Shown here: piece after piece, positions 7,642-15,080 of the stretch
Position numbering within the stretch: position 1 is the first letter of the stretch
Layout of the letters: every line of letters begins with the position of its first letter
The notes under the pieces: model-generated
The model's database searches: none
Told to the model about the DNA's origin: nothing
Seen by the model: the letters and a program-made list of their open reading frames with translations, nothing else
Assembly: GCA_031366005.1 (NCBI GenBank)
Contig: JANLZB010000013.1
Span: 1 to 64,000, forward strand
Direction: 5' to 3'
DNA from: JANLUX01 sp031366005
GTDB taxonomy: Bacteria; Bacteroidota; Bacteroidia; AKYH767-A; OLB10
Length of the DNA stretch: 64,000 nt
Made by a program: the position numbers and the translations under genes

Positions 7642-9798
7642 TTATAAATTATCGACAAAGTAATCTGTAATCTTCGTTAGCAAATGCACACGGTCTTTTC
7701 CAATCACGTTGTGCGGATGTCCAGGATAAACAAAATAATCTAACTGTATATTTTTATCAATTGCTTTTTTAAGGTAACGAATGCTTTGTTGCCACACCAC
7801 CACATCATCCGAAGTGTCATGTATCAGCATCAGTTTACCTTTCAGTTTATCTACATAGTTCAGCAAATTACTTTCCTCATAACCTTCTTTATTTGTTTGT
7901 GGTGTATCCATATAGCGTTCGGTGTACATCACTTCATAAGAACTCCAGTCTATAACAGGTCCGCCTGCAACAGCCACTTTAAATATACCGGGATGACGCG
8001 TCATCAATGAGGTAGTCATAAATCCTCCGTAACTCCAGCCATGCACACCCATCCTTGTTGTATCAACATAGGATAATGATTTCAGATAATTAACTCCAGT
8101 AAGCTGATCTTGCATTTCGACAGTACCTACTTTTCTGAATATCGCTTGTTCAAAACCTTTACCGCGGTGACCGGTTCCATGGTTATCCAATGTAAAAATT
8201 ATAAAACCCTTAGCAGCCAAATGCTGAAACCATAAATCAGCACCACCACCCCAGGTATTGCCAACCAATTGCACATGTGGTCCGCCATATACATATACAA
8301 TTACAGGATATTTTTTAGTCGAATCAAAATTTACAGGTGTTATCATGCGGCAATAAAGATCATCACCCAACTCACTTTTTAACTTAAATAACTGCATCCT
8401 GCCAAGCTGATAATCACTCAACGGATTATCTGCTTTGAATAGCAACTGAGCAGACCTGTTGAAGGTTTTTGTAATTCTTATCTCTCTTGGAATCGTGGTA
8501 CTGCTGCAGTTGTCAATAAAATATTTTCCATCCTCATCTAATAATATATTGTGTATTCCATCAACAGCTGTTAACCGTGTTATCTTAGAATTAATTAATG
8601 ATACACTGTAATAATTAACTTCAAGCGGACTGGCAGCTGTCGCAGTAAAAAGCACATGTTTACCCTGCACATCAAAACCATTTACATCAATCACCTCCCA
8701 CTCTCCCCTGGTTATTTGTTTGAGTAATTTTCCATCAATGTCGTACCAATACAAATGATTGTAACCATCTCTCCTGCTTTGCCAGATAAATTGTGAAGGA
8801 TTATCTTTTATAAAAAGTACAGGATGGAGTGGCTCCACATATTTATCATCTGTTTCTTCAAACAGTGTTTTAACAAAATCACCTGTTGAAGCATTGTATT
8901 GATTCAGCCACATGTGATTCTGATCGCGATTTAAAACAGCAATAAAAATAAATCGCTCATCCGGACTCCATGCAATATTTGTGAGATATTGATCTTTGGG
9001 TTCACCTGTTTTTAGATAAACAGTTTTATTATTTTGAATATCATAAACACCAACAGTTACTTCATGACTTCTCTCTCCTGCAAAAGGATATTTGATTGGA
9101 TTATCCTTTGCAGGTTTCTCAGCAAAATCGACAATCGGATAATCAGTCACCATGCTTTGATCCATTCTGTAAAATGCAAGTTGATGATTTTGTGGAGACC
9201 AAAATGTTCCTTTTACAATTCCAAATTCTTCGCGGTGTACACTTTTACCATATACCACATCACGTGTGCCGTCATTTGATAATTGCACAGTTTGATGATT
9301 GTGATAAAGAAACAAATTTAAATTTTCGGTGTAAGCAATATAATCTTCGTTTGGTGATGCATCCATGTTCTCTGCACCATCAGGTAATAACACCGAATCT
9401 TTTACAATTAATTTTTTTGAAAAAATATCATACTGCAATAAATATTTCTTCTGATTGAAAGTAAATGCCTGGGGGTTTAACCATTTAATCGCAGCAAATT
9501 TTGCAACTGTATCTTTTCCCAATTCTTTCAATTGCGAATTAAGATCACGAATAGAAAGAATATCTTTTTTCACACTTGCACCTGCAGTTTGCCGCACTAA
9601 AATTTCAATGCTGTCGCGGATATCAATAAAGGATACATCATGACAATCTTTAACCCACATCAACTGCGGAAGTTTTTTCGGAGCAAAGGTTGTTCTACCA
9701 CGCAAAACTGCGTCTTCAATTGAAATGGTTTTTGTTTGCGTGAATGCAAATTGTGCAGACAACAAAAAATTAAACAGCAGTATAAATATTTTTTTCAT
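7642..9798 (-). CDS. S9 family peptidase, dipeptidyl peptidase IV type
   Basis: 718 aa from the ATG at 9798, with a signal peptide ending near FAFTQ. The N-terminal 450 residues form the DPP-IV beta-propeller (repeated SPNEDYIAY, SPDERFIFIA motifs; the Glu-containing HREEFG loop near residue 195). The C-terminal alpha/beta hydrolase carries the nucleophile in GWSYGG, the acid in HDTSDDVV and the His in GHPHNV. It would release X-Pro or X-Ala dipeptides in the periplasm. Together with the S46 enzyme this suggests growth on peptides. The gene stands alone, between two repeat clusters. Confidence 0.93.
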   Translation of the reverse strand: MKKIFILLFNFLLSAQFAFTQTKTISIEDAVLRGRTTFAPKKLPQLMWVKDCHDVSFIDIRDSIEILVRQTAGASVKKDILSIRDLNSQLKELGKDTVAKFAAIKWLNPQAFTFNQKKYLLQYDIFSKKLIVKDSVLLPDGAENMDASPNEDYIAYTENLNLFLYHNHQTVQLSNDGTRDVVYGKSVHREEFGIVKGTFWSPQNHQLAFYRMDQSMVTDYPIVDFAEKPAKDNPIKYPFAGERSHEVTVGVYDIQNNKTVYLKTGEPKDQYLTNIAWSPDERFIFIAVLNRDQNHMWLNQYNASTGDFVKTLFEETDDKYVEPLHPVLFIKDNPSQFIWQSRRDGYNHLYWYDIDGKLLKQITRGEWEVIDVNGFDVQGKHVLFTATAASPLEVNYYSVSLINSKITRLTAVDGIHNILLDEDGKYFIDNCSSTTIPREIRITKTFNRSAQLLFKADNPLSDYQLGRMQLFKLKSELGDDLYCRMITPVNFDSTKKYPVIVYVYGGPHVQLVGNTWGGGADLWFQHLAAKGFIIFTLDNHGTGHRGKGFEQAIFRKVGTVEMQDQLTGVNYLKSLSYVDTTRMGVHGWSYGGFMTTSLMTRHPGIFKVAVAGGPVIDWSSYEVMYTERYMDTPQTNKEGYEESNLLNYVDKLKGKLMLIHDTSDDVVVWQQSIRYLKKAIDKNIQLDYFVYPGHPHNVIGKDRVHLLTKITDYFVDNL

Positions 9799-9899
9799 GA
9801 AATAAGAGAGATGTAAAGGCAATAATAGTGAAAATAAAAACCGCTATTAATACGTCTGATGCTATGGGTGGATGACATATTGCACAGGTTATAAAGTAC

Positions 9900-10031
9900 A
9901 TCCCTACGGGATTTGTTTGAGGAAACAGTTATTTTTTATTACCAAAAGTTCACTCCTAACGGAGTTAATCCCGTAGGGATGGACTTTGGGTAATAAAATG
10001 CAACACCCATATTATTTAATCCCGTAGGGAT
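9900..10031. repeat. Cluster of ATCCCTACGGGAT-type palindromes
   Basis: Four short palindromes: ATCCCTACGGGAT (9900-9912), ACTCCTAACGGAGTT (9952-9966), ATCCCGTAGGGAT (9968-9980 and 10019-10031). They fill most of the 318-base gap between the DPP-IV-like gene and riboflavin synthase. A further inverted pair, ATCCGATG/CATCGGAT (10064-10091), follows. Confidence 0.85.
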
Positions 10032-10104
10032 GAAATTTTGATTTGAAATGCAATTTGTTATACATCCGATGCTAAGCATAACTCATCGGATAATTTTCAT
10101 CATT

Positions 10105-10112
10105 TATCTTTG
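10105..10112 (+). promoter_or_regulatory. TAnnTTTG promoter box of ribE
   Basis: TATCTTTG, a perfect match to the Bacteroidota -7 element. Only four bases separate it from the ATG, so transcription should start at or next to the start codon. Confidence 0.65.
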
Positions 10113-10116
10113 AACC

Positions 10117-10728
10117 ATGTTTTGCGGAATCATTGAAGCAACCGGAAAGGTTAAGTCATTAAAAAAAGAGGGAAGCAACCTTCATCTGGAGATCATTGCT
10201 CCATTTATAAATGAATTGAAAGTTGATCAGAGTATATCGCATAACGGAGTATGTTTAACTGTAACGCAACTAACTGCCACCTCTTATTTTGTAACTGCTA
10301 TAGATGAAACATTACAAAAATCCAATCTGGGTGAATTAAAAGTGGGTGATCGCATTAACCTTGAACGTTGTCTCCGGTTAAATGATCGCATTGACGGTCA
10401 TTTAGTACAGGGACATGTTGATCAGACCGCAACATGCATTGATATACAGAATGATTCGGAAGGATCGGGAGGAAGCTGGCTTTTTACTTTTGAATATGAT
10501 GACAGCAGAGGAAATCTTACAGTTGAAAAAGGTTCTGTTTGTGTAAACGGAGTAAGTTTAACTGTTGTAAATTCTTCACCAGGAAAATTTTCTGTTGCCA
10601 TTATTCCTTACACTTATCAACATACTAATTTTCAAAATTTAAAAGCAGGAGAAAAAGTAAATCTTGAATTTGATATTATCGGTAAGTATGTGAAAGAATA
10701 CCTAAGATCAAAGGATTTAGGGATTTAG
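10117..10728 (+). CDS. ribE: Riboflavin synthase, alpha chain
   Basis: 203 aa, typical length. It consists of two lumazine-binding domains, each starting with the family pattern: MFCGIIEATGKV (domain 1; usually MFTGII) and LVQGHVDQTA (domain 2, near residue 97). The ISHNGVCLTV and VCVNGVSLTVV strands are the matching substrate-binding segments. It dismutates two 6,7-dimethyl-8-ribityllumazine molecules to riboflavin. No other rib genes are adjacent. The final codons lie in a short tract of GGATTT units, and the stop overlaps the convergent MFS gene by four bases. Confidence 0.96.
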   Translation: MFCGIIEATGKVKSLKKEGSNLHLEIIAPFINELKVDQSISHNGVCLTVTQLTATSYFVTAIDETLQKSNLGELKVGDRINLERCLRLNDRIDGHLVQGHVDQTATCIDIQNDSEGSGGSWLFTFEYDDSRGNLTVEKGSVCVNGVSLTVVNSSPGKFSVAIIPYTYQHTNFQNLKAGEKVNLEFDIIGKYVKEYLRSKDLGI

Positions 10729-11963
10729 GATTTGAGGATTTTTAGTTTGTGATTTGCCAGAATCAATCCTGCCACCACTGCACCCAATGCTGAAATTAAA
10801 AATGCTGATGCACTGTTCAACTGTGTCCACACGATACCGGTCCAAACACTTGCAAGCAATGCAAACAAGCTGCTCATACCAGTGAAAAATCCAATTGCTG
10901 TTGCACGTTCTTTATCTGCAATAGTGGAAGAGATAATCGCTTTTATAACACTTTCAGTGCAGGCAGCATATAATGAATAGATAAAAAACAATAACAACAA
11001 TATTGAAAATTGCGGAGCAACATTTAGTGCTAATAAATAATACATATTGCCATAGGTAATGCAAAACAAAACCAATCCAATCATCAGCACTTTGTATTTA
11101 CCCACTCTGTCAGCCAGTGACCCAACAGGAAATGACAACAATGCATAAAACAAATTATAAAAAATATACATCTCAATCATCTGAACATCGCTGAATCCTA
11201 ATTTTTTTACTGCTAATAACAGGAATACATCTGAACTGTTCATTAATGTGAAAATAAAAAGTGCAGACACCAATTTGCGATAAGATGGCGGAGCAATTTT
11301 CCAATATTTTAAAAAACTAAATAAACCAATTTTCTTGAAACGAACTGACGCGACTTCTCCCCTCTCCCCTTGGAGAGGGGTTGGGGGTGAGGACTTTTCT
11401 CTTAAAACCAGTGTCAGCAGTGCAGCAGCAGCTGTAGGCGCCACAGCAAAAACAAAAAGACCTTTATAATCCTGCGGATAAAAATGCAAGTAAGCAAGTG
11501 CAATCATTGGACCGATAGCCGCACCCACTGTATCAAATGCGCGATGAAAACCAAAAACTTTTGCCATGTGTTTTTTATCCGTATCAGCAGCAAGCATTGC
11601 ATCGCGTGAAGCAGTTCTTATTCCTTTGCCAATGCGATCAGCAACACGTGAAACAAAAACAGGTGCAATGGAATTTGCAAATGAAAGAATTAATCTACCG
11701 AATGCAGACAAGCCATAACCGAGTTGGACAAAAGGCAAACGCTTTCCTTTCTGATCTGATAACTGTCCGAAATAACCTTTTGAAATTCCTGCAGTGGCTT
11801 CGGCTACTCCTTCCAATAAACCAATCCACACAAATGAATATCCGATAGAAGCTAAGTAAACCGGCATGATGGGAAAAAGTAATTCACTCGAAATATCATT
11901 GAGCAAACTCACCAATGAAAGCACAACAACGGTGCGGGTTAAATATGAGTAGCGATTTGTCAA
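10725..11963 (-). CDS. MFS transporter with repeat-encoded loop insertion
   Basis: 412 aa with about 12 membrane spans. The cytoplasmic loop signature between spans 2 and 3 is present as GQLSDQKGKRLPF, and RIGKGIRTASRDAML is a well-conserved stretch of a Bacteroidota MFS group. The substrate cannot be told. The central loop between the two six-helix halves contains SSPPTPLQGERGE (residues 191-203), read from a palindromic repeat copy (family D). A flexible loop probably tolerates it. The 3' end overlaps ribE by four bases on the other strand. Confidence 0.88.
   Translation of the reverse strand: MTNRYSYLTRTVVVLSLVSLLNDISSELLFPIMPVYLASIGYSFVWIGLLEGVAEATAGISKGYFGQLSDQKGKRLPFVQLGYGLSAFGRLILSFANSIAPVFVSRVADRIGKGIRTASRDAMLAADTDKKHMAKVFGFHRAFDTVGAAIGPMIALAYLHFYPQDYKGLFVFAVAPTAAAALLTLVLREKSSPPTPLQGERGEVASVRFKKIGLFSFLKYWKIAPPSYRKLVSALFIFTLMNSSDVFLLLAVKKLGFSDVQMIEMYIFYNLFYALLSFPVGSLADRVGKYKVLMIGLVLFCITYGNMYYLLALNVAPQFSILLLLFFIYSLYAACTESVIKAIISSTIADKERATAIGFFTGMSSLFALLASVWTGIVWTQLNSASAFLISALGAVVAGLILANHKLKILKS
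11354..11395. repeat. Palindromic repeat family D, copy inside the MFS gene
   Basis: Core arms CCCCTCTCC (11359-11367) and GGAGAGGGG (11372-11380), followed by TTGGGGGTGAGGACTT. Relatives are at 47292-47340 (inside aspS) and 60624-60657 (intergenic). Length and frame keep the MFS protein open. Confidence 0.88.
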
Positions 11964-11988
11964 GAAGTGATTTTTTGCTGGTGGAAAG

Positions 11989-12017
11989 ATATTCCAAATC
12001 TTAAAGATTTGGAATAT
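11989..12017. repeat. Palindromic repeat family A, copy 2
   Basis: Arms ATATTCCAAATCTT and AAGATTTGGAATAT around a single central base: a perfect 14-bp inverted repeat. It lies between the nucleotidyltransferase and the MFS gene, both leftward. No T-run follows, so it is not a standard terminator. Confidence 0.85.
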
Positions 12018-12040
12018 TTAAAATCTATTGAATAGATGTT

Positions 12041-12523
12041 TTAAGTGACGCTTTTTTTTCTTAACTGTTCTATTTTCTGAAGTTCTTCCACATCTGTTTT
12101 ATCGCGACTTCTGTTGTTTGCAATTTTTGATAGTATCAAATGATGCAAGTGCAAAACCGGTACAAAAGCATTTTCAAGTGGGAGTAATTGCTTTTGCTCC
12201 CACGCCTCAGTAAAATTTACATTTGAAATAATTGTGAGGAAATCAATTCTCTTAGGAGGCTCACCAATATGAAAAACCATTGCTTCTGAAAAATCTATTT
12301 TTCTTAATTCATCTATCATTTGTTTTTGAAATCCCTCATTTATAAACATGTTAAGAAGCCTATCGCGATTATTATTGTCAGGTCGTAACCAGATATCCAT
12401 ATCTCCGGTGGGTCGGTTATATCCATAATAATTTACCGCATAACCACCAATAAGTATAAACTCGATTTGAGCCGCTATCAGTTTTAGTAAAAGCTGTTTG
12501 TGTTCCTCTAGTGTAATCAGCAT
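12041..12523 (-). CDS. Nucleotidyltransferase-fold protein
   Basis: 160 aa. The DNA polymerase beta-type nucleotidyltransferase core is visible: IGGYAVNYYGY (Gly26-Gly27), TGDMDIWL with Asp41 and Asp43, and a third acidic residue in KRIDFL (Asp94). All three catalytic carboxylates are present, so it is probably active. The family includes AbiEii-like toxins, antitoxin-type NTases and antibiotic-modifying enzymes; the substrate is unknown. Its ATG directly abuts the stop codon of the 94-aa gene upstream, so the two are surely co-transcribed and probably work together. Confidence 0.8.
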   Translation of the reverse strand: MLITLEEHKQLLLKLIAAQIEFILIGGYAVNYYGYNRPTGDMDIWLRPDNNNRDRLLNMFINEGFQKQMIDELRKIDFSEAMVFHIGEPPKRIDFLTIISNVNFTEAWEQKQLLPLENAFVPVLHLHHLILSKIANNRSRDKTDVEELQKIEQLRKKSVT

Positions 12524-12808
12524 TCACGATGAGGTTTTATCAATAACAATATTCTTGTTCCATAAATTTTTTGTTGGATCATTCAGCTCTTCTGCATATG
12601 CAATCCGAATAAGATATTGGAGATAAGCCATTCTTTCCACAGGAGTAAGCGAAGCAGAATATTTTCTCATCTGATCTTCCTGTTCCTGCAAAGTTGAAAT
12701 ATATATTCCCGGAAACAATTCTGATAATTTTTTTCCTGTGCCACCATAAAATTGTGAGGGTTCATTCACTTCGTCCTTTTTTAGCTTGTCTTTATTATTT
12801 TCTTCCAT
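12524..12808 (-). CDS. Conserved 94-aa protein, partner of the nucleotidyltransferase
   Basis: Not recognised. It is a small charged protein with no signal peptide: a Lys/Glu-rich N-terminus, a QFYGGTGKKLSELFPG segment, then a predicted helix (TPVERMAYLQYLIRIAYAEEL). It sits between a T9SS cargo gene (two bases upstream) and the nucleotidyltransferase gene (no gap). The size, order and coupling resemble an antitoxin or regulator placed before its enzyme, but that is inference. Confidence 0.7.
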   Translation of the reverse strand: MEENNKDKLKKDEVNEPSQFYGGTGKKLSELFPGIYISTLQEQEDQMRKYSASLTPVERMAYLQYLIRIAYAEELNDPTKNLWNKNIVIDKTSS

Positions 12809-12810
12809 AA

Positions 12811-13737
12811 TTATTGCTTTGCAAAAATTCCTCTAAACAAAACACTTTCTTTATTTTTTATTGTGAGTAAATATGTTCCGTTTGCAAATGATTTTACATT
12901 TAGTGATAAGTCATCATTGTTATGAATTATTTTTTGTGTGATTAATTTGCCTTGCATATCCATCACAAATAATTTTAATGGAAATAAAATGGATTTTTCT
13001 GATTTTAGATTTAGAATTTCGGTGGTTGGGTTTGGAGAAAGGGTAAATGATGATTGAGGAAACTGGTTTTCTTTTATGTTGACTAAAGAACAATTGTTTG
13101 TTGAGTCAGTGTATTTAATAATATTATTTTCTCTAAAGCAATACAACAAACCATCATCTTCAAAATATTGAGGAAGCCAAAAGTTAAAACCTGTATTTGC
13201 ACCCACACCTTCTATTAAAAAACCAATTGGAGGAGTAGAAAAAAGAGTGTCAACATCAAAATAATATTTTTTTCTAAATATTGCTCCATCAAAAAAAGAA
13301 TCAATTTCGGTAACAATTAAATTCACTTGTGCTAATGAAGATAGAAGAGTATCTCCAACTGTTAGATTGAAATCGTACAATACAACCTCGTTTGTACTTC
13401 CAGTTTGTAAGTAGTAAATTCTTTTTAAGGAATCCTCTCTAAATGCTCCAATATAATAAGTGCCATAAGGGGTAATGCTTATTAAATAATGAGGATTCAA
13501 ATTATATAAATATTCGATGGAGGTTTCTTTTAACTGATGATAAACAATTCCATTAATCATGGTATCACCAGTTATAGCTTGATTATATTCCAATTGAATC
13601 CATTCTAAATTGCCACCATTTATTCCGCTTCTTTGACCTCTCCACACTGCATTACTCGTTGAAAACGGAACATAATTCTGAGCAACAGAAATGGAGCAAT
13701 AAACAGAAAACAAAATACAAGTGAAAAAAGTTTTCAT
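12811..13737 (-). CDS. T9SS type A sorting domain-containing secreted protein
   Basis: 308 aa with a signal peptide ending SISVAQ. A beta-rich body of about 210 residues follows, then a T9SS sorting domain: LSPNPTTEILNLKSE, LKLFVMDMQGKLI and NGTYLLTIKNKES. The body is paralogous to the protein at 42783-43721: both carry an early Trp-containing strand, the DTMINGIVYHQL or DTLIGTSSWNKI element, a central DFNLTVGDTL or DFDLQIGDSV strand, and an IEGVG or MEGIG segment. Function unknown. It is the first gene of a three-gene leftward unit with the 94-aa protein and the nucleotidyltransferase. Confidence 0.87.
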   Translation of the reverse strand: MKTFFTCILFSVYCSISVAQNYVPFSTSNAVWRGQRSGINGGNLEWIQLEYNQAITGDTMINGIVYHQLKETSIEYLYNLNPHYLISITPYGTYYIGAFREDSLKRIYYLQTGSTNEVVLYDFNLTVGDTLLSSLAQVNLIVTEIDSFFDGAIFRKKYYFDVDTLFSTPPIGFLIEGVGANTGFNFWLPQYFEDDGLLYCFRENNIIKYTDSTNNCSLVNIKENQFPQSSFTLSPNPTTEILNLKSEKSILFPLKLFVMDMQGKLITQKIIHNNDDLSLNVKSFANGTYLLTIKNKESVLFRGIFAKQ

Positions 13738-13757
13738 AATTTGGAGTTTAGTAAGTT

Positions 13758-13765
13758 CAAAGTTA
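13758..13765 (-). promoter_or_regulatory. TAnnTTTG promoter box of the 12041-13737 unit
   Basis: TAACTTTG on the minus strand, a perfect match, 20 bases before the start codon of the T9SS protein. Confidence 0.55.
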
Positions 13766-13787
13766 GAAGATATTATTATGATTCTGC

Positions 13788-13852
13788 CGTCATTGCGAGG
13801 TACGAAGCAATCTCATGTGATGAAACAGATTGCTTCGTACCTCGCAATGACG
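13788..13852. repeat. REPIN-like palindrome (CGTCATTGCGAGG family), copy 1
   Basis: 65 bases. Arms CGTCATTGCGAGG/CCTCGCAATGACG continue as TACGAAGCAATC/GATTGCTTCGTA around a loop of about 15 bases. At one stem position this copy has a T-A pair where copies 2 and 3 have A-T, a compensatory change. It starts five bases beyond the rlmN stop. Confidence 0.93.
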
Positions 13853-13857
13853 GTTGC

Positions 13858-14916
13858 TTAAACCTTCACACTCTTATTCGCCAACTGCCCGCAAGCAGCA
13901 TCAATATCTTTTCCGCGGCTTCTGCGAAGTGTTACATTAATTCCTTTGTTCAACAAAATTTCTTTAAAGCGTTGCAGCTTATCATCTGATGTGTTAGTAA
14001 AAGAACCTCCGTCAATTGGGTTGTATTCAATGAGGTTTACTTTACTTGGAATCTTGCTGCAAAAAAGTGCAAGCTCACGCGCATCTTCTTCACCATCATT
14101 AAAATTATTAAACACAATATATTCAAACGTGACTTCTGAATTTGTTTTGTTGCAGAAATAATTCAAAGCTTCTTCCAGCACTTCTAAATTATTATGTTCA
14201 TTGATCGGCATTATCTGATCACGTTTTTTATCGTTGGCAGCGTGTAAGGAAAGTGCGAGGTTAAATTTAACTTCATCGTCACCCAGCTTCTTAATCATCT
14301 TTGCAATACCGGCTGTTGAAACAGTAATGCGTTTATGTGCCATTCCCAATCCTTGCTGCGAAGTGATGTGCTCAATAGATTTAATCACATTGCTGTAATT
14401 CAAAAGCGGTTCACCCATTCCCATGTAAACAATATTGGAAAGGGGAATGTTATAATTTGATTCTGCCTGTTCGCGCAGTATCGCAACCTGGTCATATATC
14501 TCATCAAAAGTGAGGTTACGTATTCTCTCTAATCTTCCGGTTGCACAAAATTTACAGGTAAGACTGCAACCGACCTGCGAGGAAACACAAGCTGTCATTC
14601 TTGTTTCTGTAGGAATTAATACTCCTTCAATAATATGATTATCGTGTAAACGAAAAGCATTTTTAATCGTTCTGTCATTACTGATCTGTGATTTATCAAT
14701 GCGGATAGCGTTGATTGAAAAATTGTGTTGTAATAATTCACGTGTTTCCAAACTCAGGTTGGTCATCTCTTCAAACGAACGTGCAGATTTTTTCCAAAGC
14801 CATTCATCCACCTGTTTTGCACGGAATGCTTTATCACCTTTCTCCACAAAAAAAGCTTTCAATTCGTCCATGTTTAAGTGACGGATATTGGGCTTTTGCA
14901 CTGTCAAATTACTCAT
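13858..14916 (-). CDS. rlmN: Dual-specificity RNA methyltransferase RlmN
   Basis: 352 aa, normal length. The radical-SAM cluster motif is CSLTCKFC (CxxxCxxC), followed by ATGRLERIRNLTFDEI and the MGMGEPLLNY glycine motif. The C-terminal catalytic Cys is in DAACGQLA. It methylates C2 of A2503 in 23S rRNA and of A37 in some tRNAs. A perfect promoter box lies exactly four bases upstream of the ATG, which fixes the start and suggests a leaderless mRNA. The gene ends next to a REPIN-like hairpin that may protect or terminate the message. Confidence 0.97.
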   Translation of the reverse strand: MSNLTVQKPNIRHLNMDELKAFFVEKGDKAFRAKQVDEWLWKKSARSFEEMTNLSLETRELLQHNFSINAIRIDKSQISNDRTIKNAFRLHDNHIIEGVLIPTETRMTACVSSQVGCSLTCKFCATGRLERIRNLTFDEIYDQVAILREQAESNYNIPLSNIVYMGMGEPLLNYSNVIKSIEHITSQQGLGMAHKRITVSTAGIAKMIKKLGDDEVKFNLALSLHAANDKKRDQIMPINEHNNLEVLEEALNYFCNKTNSEVTFEYIVFNNFNDGEEDARELALFCSKIPSKVNLIEYNPIDGGSFTNTSDDKLQRFKEILLNKGINVTLRRSRGKDIDAACGQLANKSVKV

Positions 14917-14920
14917 TATG

Positions 14921-14928
14921 CAAAGATA
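14921..14928 (-). promoter_or_regulatory. TAnnTTTG promoter box of rlmN
   Basis: TATCTTTG on the minus strand, four bases before the ATG; predicts a leaderless transcript. Confidence 0.65.
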
Positions 14929-14940
14929 GGGAGAAGGAAG

Positions 14941-15057
14941 TAGGCAGCGGCAGTAAGCAGGAACAGGTGTAAAAGAGTAGGCAGCAGCAGGAAGCAGGAG
15001 GCAGTTTAATTCGCTGCTACTGCATCCTGCTTACTGCCGCTACTTTCTTGCTGCCAC
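14941..15057. repeat. GCAG-rich inverted repeat (family H), copy 1
   Basis: GCGGCAGTAAGCAGG (14947-14961) pairs perfectly with CCTGCTTACTGCCGC (15026-15040). Further GGCAGCAGCAGG units lie between them. It fills the gap between the divergent rlmN and amidohydrolase genes. A related structure is at 62031-62177. Confidence 0.82.
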
Positions 15058-15068
15058 TTTAATTAATT

Positions 15069-15076
15069 TACTTTCG
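15069..15076 (+). promoter_or_regulatory. Promoter box of the amidohydrolase gene, one mismatch
   Basis: TACTTTCG against TAnnTTTG, again exactly four bases before the ATG. Confidence 0.4.
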
Positions 15077-15080
15077 CGTT

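Noticed and set aside
9034..9458. Plus-strand frames of 81 and 120 codons inside the DPP-IV-like gene
   Set aside because: They are antisense shadows of a well-supported gene and have no start signals or family features.
9900..10091. FMN riboswitch upstream of ribE
   Set aside because: The region is made of short repeated palindromes, shows none of the conserved RFN core, and the promoter box lies after it, so it is not in the leader.
13788..13852. CRISPR repeat or integron attC site
   Set aside because: Copies are far apart, with no regular spacers and no cas or integrase genes; the long self-complementary arms fit REPIN-like elements.
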